Positions 23,481 through 35,746 of a DNA stretch of 64,000 nt are shown here, in pieces. The translations under genes and the position numbers were made by a program. Within the stretch, counting starts at the first letter, position 1, and each line of letters starts with the position of its first letter. The notes under the pieces are model-generated. The model was not told the DNA's origin. It saw only the letters and a program-made list of their open reading frames with translations, and did no database searches. This DNA comes from Riptortus pedestris (Eukaryota > Arthropoda > Insecta > Hemiptera > Alydidae), in NCBI GenBank assembly GCA_019009955.1, contig CM032232.1, forward strand, positions 68,731,001 to 68,795,000, written 5' to 3'.

Positions 23481-23572
23481 AAATAAATAGGCCTGTTCTC
23501 CTCCAAAATAAGTTTATTACTACAAAATACACTTTCAGAGCACCAGCAAACATTTCTGGTGTAACGACATCA
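23481..23572 (-). repeat. RptA fragment D
   Basis: AATAGGCCTGTTCTCCTCC, AGTTTATTACTAC and CACTTTCAGAGCACCAGC align with copy B. Confidence 0.5.
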
Positions 23573-23643
23573 ATTAAAAATTTACGTTCTAAAAACGTCA
23601 AATAATTTTATTTTGATGAACACTATACTGAGATGATGATGAT

Positions 23644-23830
23644 TGAGATTTGATCGTTTCACGGATAAGTAAAGATAATGCTAGTTAATGTCTGAAATCG
23701 GACTAATGTTTTAGAGGGGGGAATGAATGAAAATTCGAAATATTTTCGTTCCTATAAGTTGGAATGAAAAATTTTATATAACCAATGTTGTTGACATTTT
23801 AATTTTCTACAACCTTTATTTATTTTATCA
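23644..23830 (+). mobile_element. HINE internal relic
   Basis: It contains TTTGATCGTTTCACGG, TGTCTGAAATCGGACTAATG and TTAGAGGGGGGAATG in family order. Both ends are missing. Confidence 0.55.
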
Positions 23831-26497
23831 TTGGCCCATATTTGTTTATCACAATAACCGACAAGGGAGTTTTCTATGAGAGTAATGATGCTAACTCAAT
23901 TACAGAACTCACGTTTAAAACAGCAAATAAAAGATGTTCGCGTTTAATTATGGAGTTTTTATAAGTTTCATTTGTCCTAGGCTAGGAAAATGTTAACTTC
24001 TTTTTCAATTAATTGACAAACACAAGAAAACACTAGATCAGAACACAATAATAAACCGAGTCGAAATGGAATGCAAAATTCTTATTAAACAATGATATAC
24101 TTCAGATGAAACAGTGGTAACCCAGTTTACGTGAAAACACACAGAAAATGAAAAACTTACAATATGACACTAAATGACTACATATAACTACTAATAAATG
24201 CTAAAAGCGAGTACCAATGTAAAATTGAATAACAATAACATTTTGAAATTTACATACTAAGGTTAAAAATTGGTACATATTTTTTACATAATTTTTTTAT
24301 CTGTAGTGTGCCTGTGTGTTTTTAAGGAATGACAGTTTTTCTCCTTTTTTATCTGTGGTATGTAACAGTGTTTTTTTGTGTTTGTTGATTTATTGAAATA
24401 TTGTTATCACCGTATCACCAACAGAAATAAATATATTTGTCTCAATAACATACTTCTGAAATTTCCTGTTGCATGAGCCCATAGAAATATTTCAATATTT
24501 AGAAGGAAGTTCGCTGTTTTGGTGAATAAAACACTATATTTAAATTATTGAGAAGATAGTATATGTGCAGTTTTGTGATCATATGCAACTGTCATACATG
24601 ACGATTATAAGCGACAAAAAGAAAATATTTATTTTCTCTCCTATGCAGAGCTCAAAAAACACTATACAACATAAATTCTACGTGGTTTGCCATAAAACAA
24701 ATTTTCCTATGCAAATATTCTCTATGCAAATATTCTATCTCTTATAGTTAAGAAGAAGTTTGTTATTTTATGTGTCGTTCTCCAGTAAACCCTCTGCCAC
24801 CTTATGAGCGACTTTACTGTTTAACGAAGTTAGGCCGACAACTTTTTAAAAGTCTTCGTATACGAGGTTCCAAAGGAAACGACGTTCCCTACGAATGTTT
24901 AGTATTTATTACAAGTGGTGGTATCAAATTGAAACGTTATTTATAGGTAAATTTTCATTAATTAAATTAATGTTTAATTTCAGTCTAATTAATATGTACG
25001 CAATATTTTCAACTTATATAAACCCAATTTGCTCACAAACTTCAGTTAATTATCAAAACCGAGAGACAGACAATACTTACCGGGCGATGAAAACCTAGTA
25101 GTTTTGAACCCTAAAACCTTATGAAACAAACTTTTGGTTTAAATACTCTTGGAAACTAAAATAAATAAAAAAATACTGAAATATAAGAATTCTTTAAAGG
25201 AATTCCCTTTATTGGTTTATGTAACGTTTAGCGCATAACCCTCAGGAAAAAATATTTTCGGAAGCTAGGTAATAGAAAGAAATTGCTTGTTCTCTGAAGG
25301 ATATTCGCTAAAAGCTAATAAAATAGTAGAAAAAATATAAACATGTATTAAATTTCAATAAATAATTTTTTCTAGTGTTCAAATGCACTTCACCTGTTTA
25401 TAAAAAGCATTAGGAAGGAAAGAAACATTAAAGAAAAAAAATCCTTCAGGTTTTACGGCTTTATTCTTGAGCATCGTCAGTAATTATTATTCACTTTGGT
25501 TAAACACTCCCCGAACAACTTTTTTAGACCGTTCTCTTTGAATTTTGTGGCATAGCCTGGAAATCTAAATCATTAAATTTTGTAGCTCTTTAAGAATTTT
25601 GAGCCTGATAAATGTTATTGTGGAGAAAAGGGCTTCGCTACACTATGTTAGAATTGTTAAATATAGTACATGATTGAATCACCAGTCGTTAAATGTAAGT
25701 TACCTTAGTTTTTTTTTTTCTTTTTCATGAGGCTTGAAATGAGTTTAAAAGAAAACGGTTTAGTAAAAGGATTTGTTTTGTTGTAACACATAGGTCACAA
25801 TTTATTTATTACCATTCTTGTTGGCTAATGGAAAGTGTCCTCAATAAGCAACATTTATTTAGAAGTGTTCTTATCATTTTGTTTATCCAATACATCCAAA
25901 TGATTTTGGAGCTCTACGAGCTAAACCAGAATTATTTTTTTTTCAAAAGTTTTAGTCTCACACAACCGAAATCCAAAATTTGTAACATTCACTTGGGAAT
26001 GCCCGATAGCTTATCACCAGGCACTGAATAACGAGGTGAAAATCTTAAACTTTCAGGTATTCCCCCGCTATCCCTCCTTTCACTTTAAGTCCTAACCTAA
26101 CAACCATTATCTAGTATATAAATCCTTAATAACAATTTTTTCTGAAAACGCCACTTTTCCAATAAATGCATTTTATTGATTTGGAAATTCAGTGCTCAAT
26201 AATAGTACTGTGACATATTAATCAAGGTAAATGTGTTCATATTATTACGCCTACACACTAAGAGTGTACATAATATACTTACTTCTCAGGGGTAATGATT
26301 AGGGGGTGGCTCTATTAGTACAATGCAAATGAAAATCTTCAGCTCAACAAGACATGTACGGCCATGACTTTCCACACGGCTTCGATGTAGGTCACGTCAT
26401 AATTATTTCCTGCCGAATTGAAGACCAAAGGTACTTCTTTATTTTAGTAGCTATTCAATTACTTCAAAAGGCTGAGTAGGTTTCATTATCTTATTTA
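23831..26497. other. Long AT-rich unique stretch
   Basis: It is A/T-rich throughout, with several homopolymer runs. No frame above chance length and no family repeats. Confidence 0.4.
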
Positions 26498-27696
26498 TTA
26501 TTTATTTATACAGGAGCACCCGCATCTAGGCGATTTCGATCAAAGTTTCACAAGGTAAAATGAAAACAAAATTATAGAAAAATAACAAAAACTGAAAAAA
26601 AAAATAAAAAATTAAATACAACAAATAATCATTAAATACTAGAAATAAAGACAATTAATAAACATTAGACTAGTAATAAAGCCAACAATTTAAAATAGTT
26701 TTAATAAAAAAATTATGATATTTCTATATACGAGTACTAGTGCATTTATATTATATTATTTTATTTTATTTATTTAGTTTAGTGCCACACAGCGATGGTG
26801 GTCGGCATTATTAGGATGATATATTTACTCCTTCATGTGCTTACCTTTTTTGTACTTTCACATTATGGAAAATATTTCTTTAATATCTGATTCTTTCTAA
26901 TATCCTTGCTTTGTCTAAAGAATATAATAAAAGTTAACCCTTTTAAATCGTTTTAGGTATGCTGTATACCTATTATATTTTGTATTATATGTTTTTGTAA
27001 ATGTTGATGTGTTTTAGATATGTTAGTATTTGTGGAATATATTGGCTGCTATCAGTTTATAGTTCTGTCATAACGTGGGGTATGTGAAGGTTTTTTTCGT
27101 TGGATGCAGTCTGTTAGTATGTGTTTTATCGTAAGGAATTTTTACCGGTATTTGCATATTGGGTTATCTGTTCTTGTCATTAATTGTCTATGTGTCAGGT
27201 ATGAGTGACCGATCCTGAGTCTGGCAAGAACAACTTCCTCCCGTCTAGTACTTTTATGGCTCGATGGCCACTCCTTAATAGTACTTTTGATACTGCGGAG
27301 GTGGTTTTTTACTTCCATCCATCCTGATTGCCATTTGTTTAGGATTCGGTGGCGTATGTTTTACTATGTCTTCGTATAATAAGGTTGTTTGCGTGTATTG
27401 AGTTTATTGAGTAGTTAGTGTATAGCCTGGTAGTCTGCTGTCGTACTAAGTCCAAGGTCTTCGTGCCCTGGCAGCCAATATAGGGTAATTGTATTTTGGT
27501 ATGGTTGTTGTTAATGAATTTCTTCTGTTATGTTTAGTGCTATTGGGTGAGTGATGTAATTGTCTCGGAGGGTTAATAATGTAATAAGGAACGGATAAAA
27601 CCCCATATCAAAGCCGATGCTGCATTCAGGATGTAGACACGATGCAGGCAAAGGAACAAGGTTGCAAAACCAAACAGTGGTACACCAGCCTAACAA
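26498..27696 (-). pseudogene. 3' end of a LINE with RNase H remnants, copy 2
   Basis: Minus strand: 27620-27511 gives LLTLRDNYITHPIALNITEE (RNase H region, matching the usual S-A-L-L-A-L pattern). About 27460 gives ITLYWLPGHEDLGLST, the PGH motif before the catalytic H. About 27245-27090 gives RREEVVLARLRIGHSYLTH, RQLMTRTDNPIC and KHILTDC. Frameshifts separate the blocks. The 3' UTR (26498-26760) is nearly collinear with copy 1 at 16428-16700, which establishes one family. Confidence 0.72.
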
Positions 27697-28354
27697 TACT
27701 TATAGATAATAGATATTGTAGATAAAGTTAATGATGCATGAGGGAAAATCCTCGCAACAAAAGGTGTTAACCTGAGACTATCCTGTACAGATTAACAAAG
27801 ACGGATGATAATTTCTTTAAATATAAAAAAAAAAAATTCTGCATGAAAGTATGCTTTACTGATATTATTCTATTTATCTAATACATTAAGTTATACATAT
27901 ACATGTGAAGACAAAAAAAAAATAAAACTTTAACAAAACTGCAGGCGGAGATTAGAGGGGTTCTTCGTAGGATTCATAATTCTAATTAGCACAAACACAA
28001 TTTGATAATAAGATTATCAATTAACATAAATATGTTTCATAATAAGCTAGTTAATCTATTTGTAAAGCCCCATTGAATGACAGCATTGTCTTATAATGCA
28101 CCTTGTTGAAACGTGGGTTAGCTTGGGCGTGTACAATTTATTGCTTTTCAAAACAAATGTTTAATTTGCACTCCTTCAACAACCTCTCTCGCCTACTTCA
28201 AGTGGAAGTTATTATCTCGGATGTGGGTTGAGCCAGTTATTACACATTGAGATACGAATCAACTATAGTTCATTCAGCATTCATGGTTTTCAATAAATGT
28301 TAAAGAACGATTTATTGAGAGTTCACTTACTGGGTTAAAAATAACAAATATTTT

Positions 28355-28530
28355 ATTATTATTTATGAACTTCCATTTTTTGCTACTATGGCTAATTGGT
28401 GAGGGTTATCTACAGGCTACCACCCTTTTCTAACCAGGGTTGGAAGAGGTTTTTATTTAGTGAGTTCGTCACTAAATGAAGTCCCATTTGCCCAGGTGGC
28501 AATTGAACTCGCCACTGTATAAGTTCAATT
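28355..28530 (-). mobile_element. SINE, head partly lost
   Basis: GGCTAATTGGTGAGGGTTATC, CCACCCTTTTCTAACCAGGG and a B-box region GGTGGCAATTGAACTCGCC; the A-box part is missing. Confidence 0.7.
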
Positions 28531-29799
28531 ATATTTTAAGGAATGAGTACACTACCTCTCCTGGTTATTAAATTGAAATGCTTTTTGAAGACCACAGAAG
28601 TTGCGTGTTCTTTGCTACTATTTCTTACTTTTACCAAGTTCCATGTTCCAGCTCTCAAATTTAATGCCTTGCACATTAAATGTAGAAAACGTGAACTCTG
28701 TTCCAAAATGATGCTCTAATAACTGACCAATCAGCGATTTTTTTTTAACAAATGCTCAAAGTAGTAGGCTTAAATATCTTATGGTCCGAACTGTGTATAC
28801 TGAGCTACATCAACTGTAAGAATTGAGTTCAACCTTTCTTATGTCTAGCGGTTTCTCTTCATCCTTGGGATTCGTAATGTATGCTACTTATAATGTGTGA
28901 GTACTGGTTCAGATGGGAATGTATTTTCCATCTCCTACGACTTAAACTCCCTTCAACTTAATTTTGATTTTGAACACGTTTCTCATTTATTGTTATTTTA
29001 CACGCCCAATAACGATTAATACAATGAGGGGGGTGTAGTCAAGGCATAACTCTATGAACCTTATTCACCATACTATAATTAAAAATTATTTCATGACTAT
29101 CGTTTCTTTAAATATATTTTATAGTATTTTATGCAACAAAAATAGACCAAATAGAACTAAGAATGTGCCATTCGAGCAATGGTCTGTAATAGTTAATAGT
29201 TCACCAAAGCAGATATTAAAAGATCTTGGTAACTTTATGTCTCAGACTTATAAAACTCGAGGAATAATGAATTTTGAACTTGGTATCTAGTTATTTCGCA
29301 ATCAAATAAATCAAATAAAACATAAGCGATATAGAAAAGCTAAATAGCCATGTATAGAAAGTTATGCAGTCTATTAATATTGAATATTCTTGTGCAATTT
29401 TTAGAACAATTTTAAGAGCAGATCTCAACATGCATTACAAGCCAGTGTTCATACTAAAAATAAACCTCCTTGGCCAATTTAAAGCAAGACTCGAATGCTA
29501 TTTTTGTAATGTATAGGGGAAATCTGTTTAATGGTGTTTTCAATTCATGATGCCAGCTGAATTATAATGGGCGTTGTTCCATATAAACCTGTAGCCTATT
29601 TACCTCTATGAAATAAAACCAATGTTAGAGACTGGAGCCTGCCTTTAGGGTAATAAAGAAATAGGTTTAACTGAACCTATAAGAATATCCTCTCTTCCCT
29701 GGCTACTTAAACTACCAAAATATGACTCTCTCCAGCAATACATTCTGAAAGGAGCGAATCTCAATTCTACCAGTTGTAAGGACTAGCAAAGTTACTGGG

Positions 29800-29873
29800 A
29801 AGGATCGATATATATTTGAAGATTTTTTTTTCGGAAACCAATAGCTGATTTCCCTTGAGAGATATCCGCTAAA
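29800..29873 (-). mobile_element. HINE 5'-end relic
   Basis: It carries AGGATCGATATATATTTGAAG, then AATAGCTGATTTCCCTTGAG and ATCCGCTAAAA, the family's 5' palindrome and neighbouring block. Confidence 0.55.
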
Positions 29874-30905
29874 AAGAAAACGGGGAGGGGCAAGAATGAA
29901 ATGCCTGAAATCTATGAACTGGAAGAACTTAAAGATTCAAGGAGCTAAGGACAGGAAAATAATTGATAAACATTGATGCTTCATCACCTATACGTTGCAA
30001 AATTATGTGCGTAACTTAGCAGGTGGAAAAAAGTAATAATATACAATATTAAATAAAATCGCTATTGGATAATCATTAGAAAACCAACATAATACTATTC
30101 TATAAAAATATCGTTAAAACTTTTACATCTTCGTAATTTGTTTTAATTTCATTAATTTATTTTAACAAATTCTATTTATATTCAAAATATCCAAAGGTTC
30201 TTGAATTATTTTTAAATTATTTTTTCCCATGCGTTACGAACCGATATTTGCTAGCTGTTTCCTTTACATAATCCTATAAGTAAACTTGACATCACATCAG
30301 GCAATACTTGACACATCTTTTACTACACAAGTAACCATTGAAAAGGAGCTAAAAATGAAGAAGAAGAAAAATGTTCTTATCATAAGAACAACAAAATATG
30401 AAACTAAAATTAAGTAGTAAATAGAACAAGTGCTGCAAATGGAATGTATTGGTTTGGATAATCACACTCAGAATATAACATATTTCTTTAATTTTTTAAA
30501 TAAGCTGTTTCTATATTAATTTTTTCTTTTATTAGAAAATGTCCCTTACAGGAATCCTGTATAGCAGTGAATTGTATAAACAATATTTAATTGTGGGTTA
30601 ACGTCTCCAAAGTATGTCACATATTTTGATTTCCTCTTAAATGTCTAACAGTTTGATGCCATGTCTAAGGAGGGAAATACCAAACTCTTCTTTTTTATTT
30701 CTTCCATTGTACTACCTAAGAAGGTCACCATTGGCTTGCATACTGATTTAATCACATCTGTTTATTTATTGTTAGTGTTCCGCTTGTAGCGATATACAAA
30801 TTAGAAATTCAATTAATTCAAAGATCTATTGTCCTCAAATGAGTTTATGTAGTCCTATCATGTGTAAATATATATGTGGCTTATATATACTCAATCACTT
30901 ATCAT

Positions 30906-30910
30906 AATAT

Positions 30911-30955
<45 letters not shown>
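30906..30955. repeat. (TA)n microsatellite outside any HINE
   Basis: Perfect TA repeat flanked by AATATTATG and GCATAGAGAAGC. HINE flanking motifs are absent. Confidence 0.9.
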
Positions 30956-30958
<3 letters not shown>

Positions 30959-31169
30959 TAGAGAAGCTCTATGTATCCTCACTCACTCTGGGTGAGGTGA
31001 AACCTTCATTAATACCTACTTACTTTAAGGGATAACACAGGCCAACAAAAAAAAACCTTTTTGAAAACTTTTTTAATTTTAATAGCTGATCTTGATAGAT
31101 TTTTATGTGCTGAATCCAAATCTGCTCGTAGTTTTTATGTATCACCCTTAGTTTCCAAGCAAAATGTAT

Positions 31170-31175
31170 TTTATT
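31170..31175 (-). promoter_or_regulatory. Poly(A) signal AATAAA for the transposase-like gene
   Basis: AATAAA on the minus strand lies about 120 bp downstream of the TGA stop and still inside the left terminal repeat boundary. The gene therefore appears to carry its own 3' end within the element. Confidence 0.5.
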
Positions 31176-31296
31176 ATATAGTCTAATACCCATTTACAGT
31201 ATATAGGGAAATCAATGAAACACTGTAGAATCGTAAAAATGGTTTGTATTTACAGTAAAATACTTGGAATAGTAATTTTATGTGATGATACAAGGT

Positions 31297-33015
31297 TCAC
31301 TTGTCAACTGGAATTGCTTTATATTTTCTTTCCCTTTTTTCCTTGAAGCTTCTTGTGTAGCTTTTCCTGCGATGAATAGCTTGCTGAACTTCCCGGTGAA
31401 GTGACCAACAGTAATCCCCCATCATGTTGGTATTCCAGCGGCCCTGGTAACCTTTTTCCATCACTTTAACGTCCTGGTGAAAACGCTCACCTTGCTCCTC
31501 ACTAACATCTCCTAAATTTTCCGGGAAGTAATCGAGGTGGCTGCTCAAGAAGTGAACTTTCAGGCTCATCAAACATCCTAACTGTTCAAATTTTTTTAAC
31601 ATGTTAGCAACAATAGCCTTATATTCTGGGTCTTTTTTATTTCCCAAAAACTTGGTGACAACTTGCTTGAATGAAACCCATGCTTCTTTTTCATTTGAGG
31701 TCATTGTGGATTCAAAGTTAACGTCAAACATCATTTTTCTAATATCAGGCCCGGTAAAGACGCCTTCTTTCAGTTTAGCTTCTGAAAGGTGTGGAAACTT
31801 CTGACAGAGATATTTGAAACAAAGCCCATCTTTAGGCAAAGCCTTTACAAACTGTTTCATGAGACCTAACTTAATATGTAGTGGTGGTAGGAGCACGTTT
31901 TTTGGATCTACAAGGTTTTTGCGTAAAATGTTCTTCTCGCCAGGCTTTAAAGACTCCCTAGCAGGCCAGTTCTTTCTGCACCAATGTTGATTCCGAGCTC
32001 TACTGTCCCATTCACACAAGAAACATGGAAATTTGGTAAAACCCCCTTGCTGACCAAGGAGCATGCACGTAACTTTCAAATCACCACATATCATCCAACC
32101 GTGTGCAGAATAACCTATTTTATTTAACACTATTTCTAGATTTTCGTAACTCTCTTTCATATGTACAGAATGACCGACAGGTACAGAGGCATACATGTTA
32201 CCGTTGTGTAGTAAAACTGCCTTCAAACTATTTTTGGATGAATCAATAAACAACCTCCAATCTTCTGTTTTGTATTCAATTCCAAACTCATTCATTAAAC
32301 CATGAATGTCTGAGCAGTACACCAAATCACCCTCTTGTTCAAAATACTTCGAAAATTGTTGTTCTCTCTTCCTATACACATGAAAGCTGGTTCCAGCCGC
32401 CAGCAAGTTCTTTTCTTTTAGCCTAGAGCCAAGCAGTTCAGCTTTTTCTTTTGTTAAGCCCAGATCCCTAACTAAGTCATTAAGCTCGACCTGAGTGAAC
32501 AATTTAGGCTCTACATTTTCTGTAACACATTGGAATTCTTCATCGTGTTCATCTAACTCCGACTGTACATCAGAAAATACTTCTGTTTCAATAGAATTTA
32601 AGTCCTCTGGTGGTTCCGGGATTGGCAAATCTACACCGTGCCCTACTGGTCGGATGGCGGACGGAAGGTTAGGGTAGCTTATTACCTTCTTGTTCTTAGA
32701 GTTATGACCAGTAATATCTACACTGCAAAAGTAACAGTCATCGGAATGATTTTTTGGTTCCCTCCATATCATGGGAACAGCAAATTTAAAGTGTTTTTTC
32801 TCTTTTTTTGACCATTTCCTGAGGTCTTCAACACATACATAACATACCTTATGCGGTGCCCAAGGTTTATCCTGGTCTCCAAGTTTGGTTCCAAAGTATG
32901 CTAGATAAACCTTTTTCACAAAGTCTGTAATGTTTCTTTGGTGCTTTTTAATAACAAACTCACCACAAATATAACAAAAACTGTCAGCAGAGTTTTTACA
33001 GCCGCGATGAGACAT
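31297..33015 (-). CDS. Putative DDE/D transposase of the 2.3-kb TIR element (572 aa)
   Basis: This is the only long intact frame in the window. I place the start at the first ATG (33013-33015); the frame is open four codons further upstream, but only from a GTG. The stop is TGA at 31297-31299. The N-terminus has three CxxC pairs (C14/C17, C58/C61, C94/C97), consistent with zinc-binding DNA-recognition modules; the first two resemble a treble-clef arrangement. An acidic linker follows (about 140-165). The C-terminal two thirds show D258 (LFIDSS), D312 (CGDLKV), C331/C334, H380 (LPPLHIKLG) and an acidic cluster E506/E507/E510 (SEEQGERFHQD). This order (D, D, CxxC, H, E) is what RNase H-fold cut-and-paste transposases with a zinc insertion show. 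The assignment of catalytic residues is inference. I recall related uncharacterised multicopy proteins in arthropods but cannot verify this. There are no frameshifts or internal stops. Confidence 0.8.
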   Translation of the reverse strand: MSHRGCKNSADSFCYICGEFVIKKHQRNITDFVKKVYLAYFGTKLGDQDKPWAPHKVCYVCVEDLRKWSKKEKKHFKFAVPMIWREPKNHSDDCYFCSVDITGHNSKNKKVISYPNLPSAIRPVGHGVDLPIPEPPEDLNSIETEVFSDVQSELDEHDEEFQCVTENVEPKLFTQVELNDLVRDLGLTKEKAELLGSRLKEKNLLAAGTSFHVYRKREQQFSKYFEQEGDLVYCSDIHGLMNEFGIEYKTEDWRLFIDSSKNSLKAVLLHNGNMYASVPVGHSVHMKESYENLEIVLNKIGYSAHGWMICGDLKVTCMLLGQQGGFTKFPCFLCEWDSRARNQHWCRKNWPARESLKPGEKNILRKNLVDPKNVLLPPLHIKLGLMKQFVKALPKDGLCFKYLCQKFPHLSEAKLKEGVFTGPDIRKMMFDVNFESTMTSNEKEAWVSFKQVVTKFLGNKKDPEYKAIVANMLKKFEQLGCLMSLKVHFLSSHLDYFPENLGDVSEEQGERFHQDVKVMEKGYQGRWNTNMMGDYCWSLHREVQQAIHRRKSYTRSFKEKRERKYKAIPVDK

Positions 33016-33329
33016 TGCACTGAGCACATGTACAGGAAACGTAAAAGTGAGGTTATGTTGAAAATAAACAAAACATCAGCTGTTTAGCATGTGTTTCAGC
33101 AGTGCTGCCAACATCATCTTTGTTCATTAGACCTATTTTTTCATGTTATCTTAACTATGAAAAAGCTGTTAAATTCTAAAAATGTTTCTTTATTTCATGA
33201 ATTTAACTATAAAATGTGAATAAATGGTGGGTGATACAACTTTTTAAGCATCATATTTGGATTCAGCAACGTAAACAACATAAGAATAAGGTATTTTCAT
33301 TAAAAAAGTTTTTTCATCGTTGGCCTGTG

Positions 33330-35289
33330 TAATGAATGAAGTTTCCCCACAATGAAGGTTTTTATTTATTGTACAAAACCCTTTCACCACATCCGTGCTA
33401 TTCTCGACTGCTATAGTAACAAGGTAGAATTCAATGTAGGATTATATTCAATTTACAAACATTTTCCTACAATAACTATGTAAAATATTAAGCACAGCAA
33501 TTCTAGTTTAAAAAAAAAATTGCCATATAGTTCAATAAAAATGCATGCACATATAAGAAGAATTCAAATATTTTATAAACAATAACTAGAAAACAATTTT
33601 ACTATTTACATTCATTATATTAATATAACACGATATATCATTTAAAAAACGCTAATATGAGTTACAGACAAACATTTACAGAAAACAAAAAATGTTAGAC
33701 AAAGTGAAGATTGAATTGTTGTTAAGAAATATGACTTACTGATATACTCACATATATTTTAAATAAATTATTCCGAAACTCCTTTTTTTCTATTGATATC
33801 ACATAATGGTTGACTATATACAATTTTTTTTTTTTTTTATAAAATACTCCTAAAATGGCTTCTCCAAGAGTACCATTCTTCTCTTAACGATTGATTATTT
33901 GGGATTCTAATAGAAACACGCCTGAGGCCCCTAGAACGAGCCCAAAGCAATAATGGACGGTTATTATTCGTGGAGAGAAGTTATTATCCATCATCTGATG
34001 AGAGGATAATTCGTTGTGTAAACCTCCCCATAGAGACGAAGGAAGCTCTGGGTGGGCCCCAATACAATCAAATATTCCCGGCCAGTGGGGCTGTTGAACA
34101 AACAGAATGTTACCATTGTCATTATAATCGGTGCCTCTTGACCCAGGGCGCACCTCGTGACGTGTAAACAGGGCCGAAGAATGCCGAGTCACGACGAACA
34201 TTGCCGATTCATCGTCATCTCGGGTGCCTATGGAAATAAGACTGCATCTAATAATAATAACAAGAGGAAATGTCCTGCCTGGAGAATAGAAGAAAAACAC
34301 TGCCCTATAGAGAATCCTTGAGGAACGCCACAGTCATTGTAAAACTCGTTTTCCTCCTACTATTCAGCTGAAGTTTGTACGTTTTCGTTTGCAGATAGTC
34401 TGTTTATTTGTTGTTGTTTTTTTTAACTCCTCGGAAGCCCATGGTATATTTGTTATCTTTATCTAATTAATTTTCAGGTGAAAAAGAGCACCGGCAAATG
34501 GCTGTAATACTAATTATAATACTAATAATACTACTAATAATAATGGTTCCACCAACCCAAAGTGCCAGGAGTATTTATTATACCTTGTATTCCCACATCT
34601 AAGTAGAGCTTCTGTGAAGTGGTAAATGATTAAATGCTGTTTAATAAGAAGGAAGTATGAGGGGGGAAAGTGGTGATCAATTGAATTCCATTTAATTGTA
34701 TGACACGTAGAAAAGTATAATTTATCCTTTATTCGCTTTTTCTACTTATTGGTGTGGTAATGAAAGTAATAAAAGAGAAAATTGTATCCAATATAAATAG
34801 CCGATGTGCCTTGAGCTTGTAGCGTTGGATCAACTGCGTCGTGGATTTCCTTTCTGCCTCATCAAAATGCCGGAATATGCAACTGCTCCGTAAGAAATGA
34901 CTAGTTGTTAGTCTTGTCATTCAGAACAACGTCTGTGAGTAGCTGAGACAATGTTCCTAAAAAGCTGAAACCCTTGTGGTTAGTGAGTAGAGCCGTAAGT
35001 CAAGGTGACTTAGAGACGGTGTTAACTGAAGGCGGTGGTCTCCAAGAGAGGACCGTGCACATGAGAAGAAGAAAGGGTGTCATCGGCTGTAGTATCCTTT
35101 AATCTGCTGGTCCTGCTATATCATCGCGACTCAGCCATGTCGGGGCTACGAAAAGAGTAGCGCACTAACTATTATTGCACATACAATTTATAAAGAAGTA
35201 CACATATTAGCTCCTGCTCCGGAAATTCATTAATGCCTTGTTCCTCTGGCTCGGTGTACATTGGTTAGATAGGCAGGTTGATTGACACC
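33330..35289. other. Intergenic with a G+C-richer unique segment
   Basis: At 33920-34240 the sequence is G+C-richer and free of the window's repeats, with a minus-strand open frame that starts only at GTG. It could be conserved non-coding DNA or chance. Confidence 0.35.
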
Positions 35290-35514
35290 ATGGCTACTGA
35301 ATGCGTCATTCCACCGAGACAGAAGACCATAAATAAGGAAGACCTTACTCTGAAAAATGTATCCGATGATAGCTGCAAAGGAAGAGAAAACAACAACAAA
35401 TCAAACTGTCGTCCTTCTGGAGGGTTCTCATCACTCACAGCCTCCTTATTTGTATTTTTGAAATCCGTGTGGAAGGTGGAAGCATGTCTAGGGAAATATC
35501 GGTCTAAAACTTGA
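35290..35514 (+). CDS. Weak candidate small ORF with good start context
   Basis: Starts ATGG in an ACACC context (favourable Kozak surroundings) and encodes 74 residues beginning MATECVIPPRQKTINKED, hydrophilic with a short apolar stretch SSLTASLFVFLKSVW. No domain is recognised. No flanking splice sites are convincing. Most likely chance, but it is not explained by any repeat in the window. Confidence 0.15.
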   Translation: MATECVIPPRQKTINKEDLTLKNVSDDSCKGRENNNKSNCRPSGGFSSLTASLFVFLKSVWKVEACLGKYRSKT

Positions 35515-35746
35515 TAATACGGTCAATACACGAATGCCGTAGAATTCTACGAGTATATAAAGATACGAATTAATTATTTTCCTATTATTGTATATCTTCA
35601 CCTTTCTTAACTTCCAAAATGTAAAATAACTACTTTTTTCATTTCAAATAAAAATTATGAACTGAGAATGTTCTCCACCTCATGCATACATAAAAATATT
35701 TCCATTATGTTTTAAATGAAGGGAACCCCACTCCATCCTACTGTGG

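Larger units (their letters stand above)
28531..31035. other. AT-rich intergenic DNA upstream of the TIR transposon
   Basis: It holds the HINE relic at 29800-29873 and the (TA)n at 30906-30955. No genes recognised. Confidence 0.4.
31036..33329 (-). mobile_element. Intact TIR-flanked DNA transposon with a single transposase-like gene
   Basis: The left end reads CACAGGCCAAC (31036-31046) and the right end is its exact inverse complement (33319-33329). TAA flanks both sides (31033-31035 and 33330-33332), giving a 3-bp target-site duplication. Inside the ends, the inverted similarity continues as A/T-rich blocks. It then reappears as GCTGAATCCAAAT at 31109-31121 against its inverse at 33255-33267, and TATCACCC at 31140-31147 against its inverse at 33229-33236. 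The terminal repeats are therefore about 100-130 bp long but imperfect. One intronless minus-strand gene fills most of the interior. CAC termini with a 3-bp duplication recall the CACTA/CMC superfamily. That assignment is inference from the ends only, and the first five bases are CACAG, not CACTA. Confidence 0.85.

Noticed and set aside
31601..31804. Plus-strand frames within 31297-33015
   Set aside because: They are antisense shadows of the intact transposase-like gene.
33884..34300. 138-codon minus-strand frame
   Set aside because: It starts only at GTG, has no domain, and shows no splice or promoter context.
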